A stretch of 34,619 bases of DNA from Nocardia brasiliensis IFM 10847. GTDB taxonomy: Bacteria > Actinomycetota > Actinomycetes > Mycobacteriales > Mycobacteriaceae. Shown one piece after another: positions 17,022-24,191 of this stretch. The notes beneath the pieces are model-generated. The model saw only the letters and a list, made by a program, of their open reading frames with translations. It had not been told where the DNA came from and did no database searches. A program made the translations under genes and the position numbers. The first letter of the stretch is position 1. Each line of letters starts with the position of its first letter. The DNA is taken from positions 1 to 34,619 of the forward strand of contig NZ_BAUA01000218.1 in NCBI RefSeq assembly GCF_000710915.1, written 5' to 3'.

Positions 17022-18884
17022 ATGTGCGGAATCACCGGCTGGGTCGCGCTCGACCGTGACCTCACCGCCGAAGGCCGGACGGTGCAGGCCATGGTCGACA
17101 CCATGGCCGCCCGCGGCCCCGACGACGAAGGCATGTGGCTGCATCCCCGCTGCGCCCTCGGGCACCGGCGGCTGTCGGTGATCGACCTCGAAGGCGGCAA
17201 ACAGCCGATGGTCACACCGGAAACCCTGCCCGACGGAACCCCTTCGGCTGTACTGAGTTACAGCGGCGAGGTGTACAACTTCACCGAACTGCGCGACGAA
17301 CTGCGAGCACTCGGCCATCGCTTCCGCACCAGAAGCGATACCGAGGTCGTGCTGCGCGCCTACCTCGAATGGGGAACGGACTTCGTGCGACGGCTCAACG
17401 GGATGTTCGCCTTCGCGATCTGGGACAACCGCACCGAGGAACTGCTGCTGTACCGCGATCGACTCGGCGTCAAACCGCTGTTCTACTACCCCACCGGCGA
17501 CGGCCTGCTCTTCGGGTCCGAGCCGAAAGCCGTGCTCGCCCATCCGGAAAGCCGCGCCGAACTGTCCCTCGACGGGCTCCGCGACGTGCTGTCGTTCGTC
17601 CGAGTCCCCGGCCAGACGCCGCTACGCGGCATGTACGAGGTACGGCCCGGCCATGTGCTGCGGTTCCGCGACGGGCGCCGGACCGAGGAGAAGTACTGGG
17701 AGCTGCGCTCCTGGCCGCATGCCGACGATGTGGCCACCAGCGTCGGCAAGGTGCGAGAGTTGTTGGTGGATATCGTTTCCCGGCAGATGGTCGCCGACGT
17801 TCCGCTGTGCACGCTCCTGTCCGGCGGATTGGATTCCAGCGCGCTGACCGCCCTCGGCCAGCGCGCGCTCGACGCCGGCCGCGGTGGGCGGATCCGTAGC
17901 TTCTCGGTGGATTTCGTCGGCCAGGTGGAGAACTTCGAACCGGAACCGCTACGCGAGGCGCCGGACGCGCCGTTCGCCGCGGAACTGGTCCGTCACGTCG
18001 GCACCGATCACCGAGTCATCCTGCTGGACAACGCGGATCTGGCGTCGCCGAGCGCGCGAGCGGCGGTATTGCGCGCCTGGGATCTCCCTTACGGCGACGG
18101 TGATCTCGGACCATCGCTCTATCTGCTGTTCCGCGCGGTACGGCAGGAATCGACCGTCGCCCTGTCCGGTGAATCGGCGGACGAGGTGTTCGGCGGCTAC
18201 CTCTGGTTCCACGATCAGCGTGCGGTGCAGGCCGATACGTTCCCGTGGCACGCGCTCGGCGAGCGTTCCGTCACCGAGCAGTCCACGGCCTTCCTGGATC
18301 CCGATCTGACAGCGCAGCTGAACCTCGCCGAATATATTGCGGACCAATATCACACGGCCCTGCGCGAAGTCCCGGAGCTGCCCGGGGAGACCGGGCTCGA
18401 CCGCCGGATGCGGGCCGCGAGCTACCTGAACCTCACCCGTTTCCTTCCGGTCATGCTGGATCGCAAGGACCGGCTGAGCATGGCCAGTGGAATCGAGGTG
18501 CGGGTGCCGTTCTGCGACCACCGCCTGGTCGAGTACGTCTTCAACACCCCGTGGTCGATGAAGACCTTCGACGGCCGGGAGAAGAGTCTGTTGCGCGCCG
18601 CGACGCGGGATCTGCTGCCGGACTCCATCGTGCAACGCCGGAAAGCGCCCTATCCGTCCACCCAGGATTCGGGCTATGACAAGGCGATCAAGCAGGTCCT
18701 CGGCAAGATCGTCGCGGAGCCGGGTTCGCCGTCGCTGCCGCTGCTCGATCTGGACGCGATCCACCGGCATCTGGATCAGCCCGTCGACAAGCCTGTTTCG
18801 ATGCAGGAAAGAGGGCTACTCAACGAAACACCGATCCGCATCGACGAGTGGCTCACCGCTTACGACGTGCGCGTCCTGGTATAG
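17022..18884 (+). CDS. asnB: Asparagine synthetase (glutamine-hydrolysing)-type amidotransferase
   Basis: This 620-residue protein combines a class II glutamine amidotransferase domain (about 1 to 210) and an AsnB synthetase domain. Cys2 is the glutaminase nucleophile, with RGPDDEG at 31 to 37 and SGEVYNF at 81 to 87, where primary AsnB has NGE rather than SGE. The ATP-pyrophosphatase motif SGGLDS is at 267 to 272. ATP activates a carboxylate as an acyl-adenylate, and ammonia from glutamine gives the amide. As the last gene of the operon after P450, alcohol and aldehyde dehydrogenases, it is well placed to amidate the side-chain carboxylate of an anthramycin-like acrylamide. A housekeeping asparagine synthetase is the alternative. 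The ATG at 17022 is fixed by the required Met-Cys N-terminus. Confidence 0.92.
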   Translation: MCGITGWVALDRDLTAEGRTVQAMVDTMAARGPDDEGMWLHPRCALGHRRLSVIDLEGGKQPMVTPETLPDGTPSAVLSYSGEVYNFTELRDELRALGHRFRTRSDTEVVLRAYLEWGTDFVRRLNGMFAFAIWDNRTEELLLYRDRLGVKPLFYYPTGDGLLFGSEPKAVLAHPESRAELSLDGLRDVLSFVRVPGQTPLRGMYEVRPGHVLRFRDGRRTEEKYWELRSWPHADDVATSVGKVRELLVDIVSRQMVADVPLCTLLSGGLDSSALTALGQRALDAGRGGRIRSFSVDFVGQVENFEPEPLREAPDAPFAAELVRHVGTDHRVILLDNADLASPSARAAVLRAWDLPYGDGDLGPSLYLLFRAVRQESTVALSGESADEVFGGYLWFHDQRAVQADTFPWHALGERSVTEQSTAFLDPDLTAQLNLAEYIADQYHTALREVPELPGETGLDRRMRAASYLNLTRFLPVMLDRKDRLSMASGIEVRVPFCDHRLVEYVFNTPWSMKTFDGREKSLLRAATRDLLPDSIVQRRKAPYPSTQDSGYDKAIKQVLGKIVAEPGSPSLPLLDLDAIHRHLDQPVDKPVSMQERGLLNETPIRIDEWLTAYDVRVLV

Positions 18885-18905
18885 TTTCCTTTTGGAAACT
18901 AGTTT
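18885..18905. promoter_or_regulatory. Probable MarR operator, copy 2, before the UvrA-like gene
   Basis: TTTCC-TTTT-GGAAACTAGTTT begins at the base after the amidotransferase stop codon and fills the 44-base gap before the UvrA-like gene. It matches the minus-strand sequence of the element at 8224 to 8244 at 19 of 21 positions. A TATAGT hexamer at 18880 to 18885 abuts it and could be a -10 box, so a bound repressor would block the start of transcription. Confidence 0.6.
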
Positions 18906-18928
18906 GGTCACGCTGAGGGGAGTCGGAG

Positions 18929-21220
18929 ATGCCCGGTCGAGGCGGACGACAAGCGAACGACAGCATCACCCTGGCCGGAGTCCGGCAGAACAACCTGAAG
19001 AACGTATCGCTGAGCATCCCCAAGGGGCAGCTGACCGTTTTCACAGGCGTGTCGGGTTCCGGGAAGTCGTCGCTGGTGTTCGGCACGATCGCCGTCGAGT
19101 CCCAGCGGCAGCTGAACGAGACCTTCCCGTGGTTCATCCGCAACCGGCTGCCCAAATACGAGCGGCCGCATGCGGAGAACATGGCGCACCTGTCCACCGC
19201 CATCGTGGTCGATCAGCGTCAGCTCGGCGGCAACAGCCGCTCGACCGTCGGCACGATGACCGAGATCAATCCGATGCTGCGCGTGCTGTTCTCCCGGCAC
19301 GGCAAGCCCAGCGCGGGCGAATCCACGGCGTACTCGTTCAACGTGCCGCAGGGCATGTGCACCGAGTGCGAAGGGCTCGGCCGCACCGCGCGGCTCGACC
19401 TCGACCTGCTGCTCGACAAGAGCAAATCGCTCAACGACGGCGCGATCACCTCGCCGCTCTTCGCGGTCGGCGGATATCCGTGGACCACCTACGCGGAGTC
19501 GGAACTCTTCGATGCCGACAAACCGTTGCGGGACTTCGACTCCGAGGAATGGGACCTGCTACTGCACGGCGGCGGGTTCAAGGTGCGGCGGCCAGGACGC
19601 GACGTCACCCACTCGAACACCTACGAGGGCATCGTCGTCCGGTTCAACCGTCGGTACCTGGACAACGGCTTGGACGCGCTGAAAGACAAGGAGCGCAAGG
19701 ACGTCGAGCAGGTCGTCACGACCCGCACCTGCGAGGCGTGCGGTGGCGCGCGGCTCAACAAGGCGGCGCTCGCCTCGAAGATCAAGGGCAAGAACATCGC
19801 CGACTATGCCGAGATGGAGGTGAGCGAGCTGATCGTCGAGCTGGGGAAGATCGACGATCCGGTCGCGAAACCCGTTGTCCAGGCGGCTGTCACCGCGCTG
19901 GAACGACTCGAGTCCATCGGTCTGGGCTACCTCAGCCTCGGCCGCGAGACCTCGACCCTGTCCGGCGGCGAAGGCCAGCGGCTCAAGACGGTGCGCCATC
20001 TCGGCAGCAGCCTCAGCGATCTCACCTTCATCTTCGACGAACCCAGCGTCGGGCTGCATCCCCGAGATGTGCATCGGCTCAACGAACTACTCGGCCGGCT
20101 CCGAGACAACGGCAACACGGTGCTCGTCGTGGAGCACAACCCCGACGTGATGAGCGTCGCCGATCGCATCGTCGATATGGGCCCCGGCGCCGGCGCGCAC
20201 GGTGGCGAGGTGGTGTTCGAGGGCACCTTCCGCAAGCTGCTCGCCTCCGACACGCTCACCGGGCGCAGGCTGTGCGCGCACACCGGATTGAAGGAGCAGG
20301 TCCGCACCGCCACCGGGGCGCTGACCATCAGCAAGGCGAAGCTGAACAATCTGCGCAACGTGACGGTGCGGATCCCGACCGGAGTGCTCACCGCGGTCAC
20401 CGGCGTGGCCGGATCCGGCAAGAGTTCGCTCATCTCAGGGGCTTTCGCCGCGCAGCATCCGGATGCGGTGATGGTCGACCAGTCGGGGATCGGCATCTCC
20501 GCGCGGTCGACTCCGGCCACCTATGTCGACATCATGGACACGGTCCGTTCGCTGTTCGCGAAGGCCAACGACGCCGAACCCGGACTGTTCAGCTTCAATT
20601 CCACCGGCGCGTGTCCGGCCTGTCAGGGGCGCGGCGTGATCCAGACCGACCTCGCCTACCTGGACCCGGTGACCGTCACCTGCGAGGTGTGCGAGGGGCT
20701 GCGGTATCGGCCAGAGGCGCTGGCGAAAACCTTGCGCGGCAAGAACATCGCCGAGGTGCTCGCGCTCACCGTCGAAGAGGGCCTCGACTACTTCACCGAG
20801 GACAAGGTCATCGGCAAGCTCGCCTTGCTCGATAAGGTCGGTCTCGCCTATCTCACCCTCGGCCAACCCCTTTCGACCCTGTCCGGCGGAGAACGGCAGC
20901 GGCTCAAGCTCGCCCACCGCCTGCAGGACACCGGGACGGTCTTCGTCTTCGACGAGCCGACCACCGGGCTGCACATGTCGGACGTGGACCGCCTGCTGAC
21001 CCTCTTCGATCAACTGGTGGACGACGGCAACACCGTCATCGTCGTCGAACACGACCTCGAGGTCGTCAAACACGCGGACTGGGTCATCGATCTCGGCCCC
21101 GATGCCGGACGGCACGGCGGCAGGGTCCTCTTCGAGGGCACGCCCCGGGACCTGACCGGCGACGACGAATCCGTGACCGCCCAGTACCTGCGCGCCGACC
21201 TCGAACGAGCCGACCGCTAG
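18929..21220 (+). CDS. Short UvrA-like ABC ATPase, antibiotic self-resistance (DrrC-type)
   Basis: This 763-residue protein has two UvrA-type ATPase modules: Walker A at 40 to 48 (GVSGSGKSS) and near 490 (GVAGSGKSS), with signatures LSGGEGQRLK near 345 and LSGGERQRLK near 651. Cys pairs occur near 144 (CTEC), 269 (CEAC), 561 (CPAC) and 585 (CEVC), as in UvrA zinc modules. It is about 180 residues shorter than repair UvrA and matches the size of DrrC, the daunorubicin self-resistance protein, with shortening mainly in the inserted N-terminal region that includes the UvrB-binding domain. PBDs alkylate guanine N2 in the minor groove, and producers commonly carry such UvrA-like proteins to displace or detect drug on DNA. 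It has its own operator-bearing promoter and a GAGGGGAG ribosome site. Confidence 0.93.
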   Translation: MPGRGGRQANDSITLAGVRQNNLKNVSLSIPKGQLTVFTGVSGSGKSSLVFGTIAVESQRQLNETFPWFIRNRLPKYERPHAENMAHLSTAIVVDQRQLGGNSRSTVGTMTEINPMLRVLFSRHGKPSAGESTAYSFNVPQGMCTECEGLGRTARLDLDLLLDKSKSLNDGAITSPLFAVGGYPWTTYAESELFDADKPLRDFDSEEWDLLLHGGGFKVRRPGRDVTHSNTYEGIVVRFNRRYLDNGLDALKDKERKDVEQVVTTRTCEACGGARLNKAALASKIKGKNIADYAEMEVSELIVELGKIDDPVAKPVVQAAVTALERLESIGLGYLSLGRETSTLSGGEGQRLKTVRHLGSSLSDLTFIFDEPSVGLHPRDVHRLNELLGRLRDNGNTVLVVEHNPDVMSVADRIVDMGPGAGAHGGEVVFEGTFRKLLASDTLTGRRLCAHTGLKEQVRTATGALTISKAKLNNLRNVTVRIPTGVLTAVTGVAGSGKSSLISGAFAAQHPDAVMVDQSGIGISARSTPATYVDIMDTVRSLFAKANDAEPGLFSFNSTGACPACQGRGVIQTDLAYLDPVTVTCEVCEGLRYRPEALAKTLRGKNIAEVLALTVEEGLDYFTEDKVIGKLALLDKVGLAYLTLGQPLSTLSGGERQRLKLAHRLQDTGTVFVFDEPTTGLHMSDVDRLLTLFDQLVDDGNTVIVVEHDLEVVKHADWVIDLGPDAGRHGGRVLFEGTPRDLTGDDESVTAQYLRADLERADR

Positions 21221-21241
21221 TCCGGTCCGGGCCGCCCCATC

Positions 21242-21255
21242 CCCCTGACCAGGGG
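21242..21255 (+). terminator. Hairpin after the UvrA-like gene
   Basis: CCCCT-GACC-AGGGG, a five-base-pair GC-rich stem with a four-base loop, lies 22 bases after the stop codon. There is only a short T-containing tail (TGATTT). It is a plausible actinobacterial terminator that would mark the right end of the cluster transcript. Confidence 0.45.
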
Positions 21256-21260
21256 TGATT

Positions 21261-21276
21261 TCTGCATATTTGCAGA
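21261..21276. repeat. Inverted repeat TCTGCA-N4-TGCAGA upstream of the AtoE-type gene
   Basis: A perfect six-base inverted repeat with a TATT centre sits about 125 bases before the transporter start. TCTGCG occurs again at 21282 and near 21300. It may be an operator for a dimeric regulator or a second terminator hairpin; the two uses cannot be told apart here. The rest of the 180-base gap shows no gene. Confidence 0.35.
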
Positions 21277-21400
21277 CCGGATCTGCGTGATTCCTTATTG
21301 TCTGCGGACAGGTGGGCCTCGATACTGGCCAACCGAGCCCGTGTGCGGTGCGTCACATGCGCGCGCGTGGGTGGTGTGTAGAAAGATGAGGGACAGCTCC

Positions 21401-22840
21401 ATGACGGCCACGATCGACGAAGCCAGCTCCGAGAAGGGACTAGCGCGAATCGCGCAGTCGCTCGCGAAATGGACGGAGAAATGGTTTCCGGATGCCTACG
21501 TCGTCGCCTTGGCCGGTGTGTTCATCGTGGCCGTCGCGGCATTGGCGAACGGCTCGTCGCCACAGACCGTGGTGACCGCGTTCGGCGACGGGTTCTGGGA
21601 TCTCACGGCTTTCACGCTGCAGATGGCCATGGTCGTGCTGACCGGTTACGTGGTGGCCACTTCCCCACCGGTCGCGCGGCTCATCGAACGCCTCGCCGCC
21701 GTGCCGCGATCCGCGGCCGGCGCGGTGAGTTTCGTTGCGTTCCTGAGCATGTCGGTGTCCATTTTGAACTGGGGGCTCAGCCTGGTGTTCGGCGGCCTGC
21801 TGGCCCGCGCGATCGCCCGGCGCACCGATCTGCGGGTGGACTATCGAGCGCTCGGCGCGGCGGCCTTCATGGGGCTGGGCGCGGTATGGGCACTGGGCAT
21901 CTCGTCCTCGGCCGCGCAGTTGCAGGCGACGGCGAGTTCCTTGCCGCCCGCCCTGCTGCGGATCACCGGCGTCCTGGACTTCGGGATGACGATCTTCACC
22001 TGGCAGTCGCTGCTGATGTGCGCCATCATCATGGCCATCACCGTCGTGATCGCCCATTTCTCGGCGCCGAAGGGCGAGGCGATCAAGACCGCCGAGGAAC
22101 TCGAGGTCGACCTCGACGATCAGCCCGACGAGGTCACCCCGCGGTCGCGGCCCGGTGAATGGCTCGAGTACAGCCGTATCCTGCCGATCATCGCGGGCCT
22201 GATGACGTTGGGCTGGTTGATCTCCCAGTTCGTCAACAAGGCAGCGCTCACCGTGGTCAGCAGTCTCAACGGCTACCTGCTCGTCTTCCTCGTACTCGGG
22301 CTGGTGCTGCACGGCACGCCGCGCAAATTCCTGCAGGCCGTCACCCTGGCCGTGCCCGCCACCGCGGGCATCCTGGTGCAGTTCCCGCTCTACGCGGCGA
22401 TGGCCGCGATCCTCACCAAAGCGAAAGGGCGCGGCGGGATCACCGTCTCCGAGCACCTGGCCGACTTCTTCACCAGCATCGGCGGCGGTGGCACCTTCGC
22501 CATCGTGATCGCCGTCTACACCGTGGTGCTCGGCATCTTCGTCCCCTCCGGCGGCGGAAAGTGGTTGGTCGAAGCGCCTTACGTCATGCAGTCGGCAACC
22601 GATGTGCAGATGAATCTCGGCTGGACGGTGCAGATCTACAACGTGGCCGAGGCGCTGCCCAACCTGATCAACCCGTTCTTCATGCTGCCGTTGCTCGCGG
22701 TGCTGAAACTGCGGGCGCGCGATCTCGTCGGGTTCACCTTCCTGCAGTTCATCTTCCACCTGCCGGTGGTGCTGCTGCTCGTCTGGCTGCTCGGCATGAC
22801 GTTCGACTACGTCCCGCCGATCATCCCCGCCGGGAAGTGA
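21401..22840 (+). CDS. atoE: Short-chain fatty acid transporter (AtoE family)
   Basis: This 479-residue inner-membrane protein has about 12 hydrophobic segments and resembles AtoE, the short-chain fatty acid uptake carrier. Characteristic parts are the N-terminal LAKWTEKWFPDAYVVALAGVFIVAVAALANG, the SMSVSILNWGLSLVFGGLLAR segment, the SSAAQLQAT stretch, and the C-terminal VPSGGGKWLVEAPYVMQ and NLINPFFMLPLLAVLKLRARDLVGFTFLQF blocks. An acidic insert (about 225 to 250) separates the two halves. ATG 21401 is chosen because a GAGGGA site lies eight bases upstream; ATG 21386 and an earlier codon at 21287 are alternatives. It stands alone after the cluster terminator and shows no link to PBD biosynthesis, so it probably marks the start of ordinary chromosome. 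Confidence 0.88.
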   Translation: MTATIDEASSEKGLARIAQSLAKWTEKWFPDAYVVALAGVFIVAVAALANGSSPQTVVTAFGDGFWDLTAFTLQMAMVVLTGYVVATSPPVARLIERLAAVPRSAAGAVSFVAFLSMSVSILNWGLSLVFGGLLARAIARRTDLRVDYRALGAAAFMGLGAVWALGISSSAAQLQATASSLPPALLRITGVLDFGMTIFTWQSLLMCAIIMAITVVIAHFSAPKGEAIKTAEELEVDLDDQPDEVTPRSRPGEWLEYSRILPIIAGLMTLGWLISQFVNKAALTVVSSLNGYLLVFLVLGLVLHGTPRKFLQAVTLAVPATAGILVQFPLYAAMAAILTKAKGRGGITVSEHLADFFTSIGGGGTFAIVIAVYTVVLGIFVPSGGGKWLVEAPYVMQSATDVQMNLGWTVQIYNVAEALPNLINPFFMLPLLAVLKLRARDLVGFTFLQFIFHLPVVLLLVWLLGMTFDYVPPIIPAGK

Positions 22841-22904
22841 GACCGGTTCGGCCGCGATAGCCGAAAACCGTTGATCAGCAGCCGGTCCGGTGGATTCTGA
22901 GGGC

Positions 22905-23504
22905 ATGAGGATCTACGCCGACCGCCCGGCCACCGCACTGCGCCAGCTCGTCACCGATCTCCTCGTGGCGGCGTGGGTGTACGGCACCATCCGCGCCGCC
23001 CTGTGGCTACACGACCTGGTGCTGGCGCTCGCCGTGCCCGGGCGCAAACTCGAAGGCGCGGGCGGGGGCCTGGCCGACAACCTCGACACCGTCGGCGACA
23101 AGGTGGGCCGGGTGCCGGTGGTGGGCGACGAACTGACCTCGCCGTTCGAGCGAGCCGCCACCGCCGCCCGCTCGATCGCCGAGGCGGGCCACGATCAGCA
23201 GGACCTCGTCGGCGATCTCGCGCTCGCCCTGGCCATCGGCCTGTCCGTCGTCCCGCTCGGACTTGTCCTGCTCGTCTGGCTGCCGCTGCGGCTGCGCTGG
23301 ATTCGCCGCGCCGCCACCGCGACTCGGTTGCGCGCGGACCCCGGCGGACGAGACCTGCTTGCCCTGCGCGCCCTCACCCACCAACCGCTGCGCCGACTCG
23401 ACCGCATCGACCCCGAGGTGGTCACCGCCTGGCGACGCGGCGACGACGCCACCGTCCGCGCCCTCGCCGCCCTCGAACTGCGCACCCTCGGCCTACGCCG
23501 GTAG
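22905..23504 (+). CDS. Conserved-looking hypothetical membrane protein
   Basis: No function is recognised. The 199-residue product has a hydrophobic stretch at about 18 to 48 (LLVAAWVYGTIRAALWLHDLVLALAV), a glycine-rich link, and a stronger membrane segment at about 106 to 130 (DLALALAIGLSVVPLGLVLLVWLPLRL), then an Arg/Ala-rich cytoplasmic tail of about 70 residues. Codon use is typical of the window, which supports real coding. The ATG at 22905 follows a TGAGGG site; a GTG at 22890 would add five residues. It is convergent with the deazaflavin reductase gene, with a large inverted repeat between them. Confidence 0.7.
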   Translation: MRIYADRPATALRQLVTDLLVAAWVYGTIRAALWLHDLVLALAVPGRKLEGAGGGLADNLDTVGDKVGRVPVVGDELTSPFERAATAARSIAEAGHDQQDLVGDLALALAIGLSVVPLGLVLLVWLPLRLRWIRRAATATRLRADPGGRDLLALRALTHQPLRRLDRIDPEVVTAWRRGDDATVRALAALELRTLGLRR

Positions 23505-23510
23505 GTCAGA

Positions 23511-23572
23511 TGATCAGGAGGAATCGCCGCGGCCTCGGCCGAGAACGCGGTTACGTCAGTTCTTCCTGATCA
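23511..23572. terminator. Imperfect 62-base inverted repeat between convergent genes
   Basis: TGATCAGGAGGAA (23511 to 23523) is mirrored by TTCTTCCTGATCA (23560 to 23572) with one mismatch in 13. The 36-base centre holds a second inverted pair, CCGCG and CGCGG (23527 to 23550). This can fold as a long bidirectional terminator between the two facing genes. Its right arm lies inside the last codons of the deazaflavin reductase gene. Confidence 0.55.
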
Positions 23573-24096
23573 GTTGTCCGGCAGGGAATCTCCTCGTCGA
23601 GGGTCAGCAGGACCAGGGGTAGCGGGCGGTCCGTCTTGGACTGGAAGTCCGCGAGCAGGGCGTTGTCGGCGAGCACCCAAGCCGCGAACTCGTCGTAGTC
23701 CGCGCCTTCGAGTACCCGTCCGGTCCCCCGGTAGGTCTTGTCCCGGAGTTCGATGGTGACCTGCGGGTTCGCCTTGATGTTGTGCCACCAGGCCGGATAC
23801 CTGTCCGCCATGAACGAACTCACGTACATGATGTCGCCCCGGTACCCCGGGCCGAGCGGAATCGTATGCCGCTTACCGCTTTTCGCACCTGTCGTGGTGA
23901 GCAGGATCAAGTCCGCCCCCGCGTACGCGCCACCCACCTTGCCCGAGTTCGCCCGGAACTCCGCGATCACATCCACATTCCCGTCGGTGATACTGCCCTC
24001 CGGGTCCCATGGCTGATTCCACGGCGCGTTCGGATCGTCATAGTCGGTGATCGCAGCCTGCTCCGCCGGCCGCGCAGTCGATTCGATTTCGCTCAT
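23551..24096 (-). CDS. Deazaflavin (F420)-dependent nitroreductase-family protein (DDN-like)
   Basis: This 181-residue protein is of the DDN/F420H2-dependent quinone reductase family, with a split beta-barrel fold. Signs are the GKVGGAYAGADLILLTTTGAKSGKRHTIPLGPGYRGD block (about 52 to 88), where the TTGAKSG loop binds the F420 phosphate tail, the WWHNIKANPQVTIELRDKTYRGTGRVL block, and the C-terminal region ending LLTLDEE. The protein is slightly longer at its N-terminus than the usual 150 residues. Members reduce quinones or nitro compounds with F420H2 and are common in mycobacteria and Nocardia. It appears to be a single-gene unit with an inverted repeat TTAGGAC-N7-GTCCTAA just upstream. No link to the PBD cluster is evident beyond shared cofactor use. 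Confidence 0.88.
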   Translation of the reverse strand: MSEIESTARPAEQAAITDYDDPNAPWNQPWDPEGSITDGNVDVIAEFRANSGKVGGAYAGADLILLTTTGAKSGKRHTIPLGPGYRGDIMYVSSFMADRYPAWWHNIKANPQVTIELRDKTYRGTGRVLEGADYDEFAAWVLADNALLADFQSKTDRPLPLVLLTLDEEIPCRTTDQEELT

Positions 24097-24116
24097 AGTT
24101 CGAGCATGCCGGGCGC

Positions 24117-24137
24117 TTAGGACAGTTACGGTCCTAA
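24117..24137. promoter_or_regulatory. Inverted-repeat operator candidate before the DDN-like gene
   Basis: TTAGGAC-N7-GTCCTAA is a perfect seven-base inverted repeat centred about 31 bases upstream of the ATG at 24096. This is typical of a repressor site overlapping a promoter. A further GTTAC/GTAAC pair overlaps it (24125 to 24150). No regulator gene is adjacent, so the binding protein is unknown. Confidence 0.45.
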
Positions 24138-24191
24138 CGCCAGTAGTAACCGTCCGGGAAGCGCAGCCGGTGGCTCAGGCCACACCGCCGA

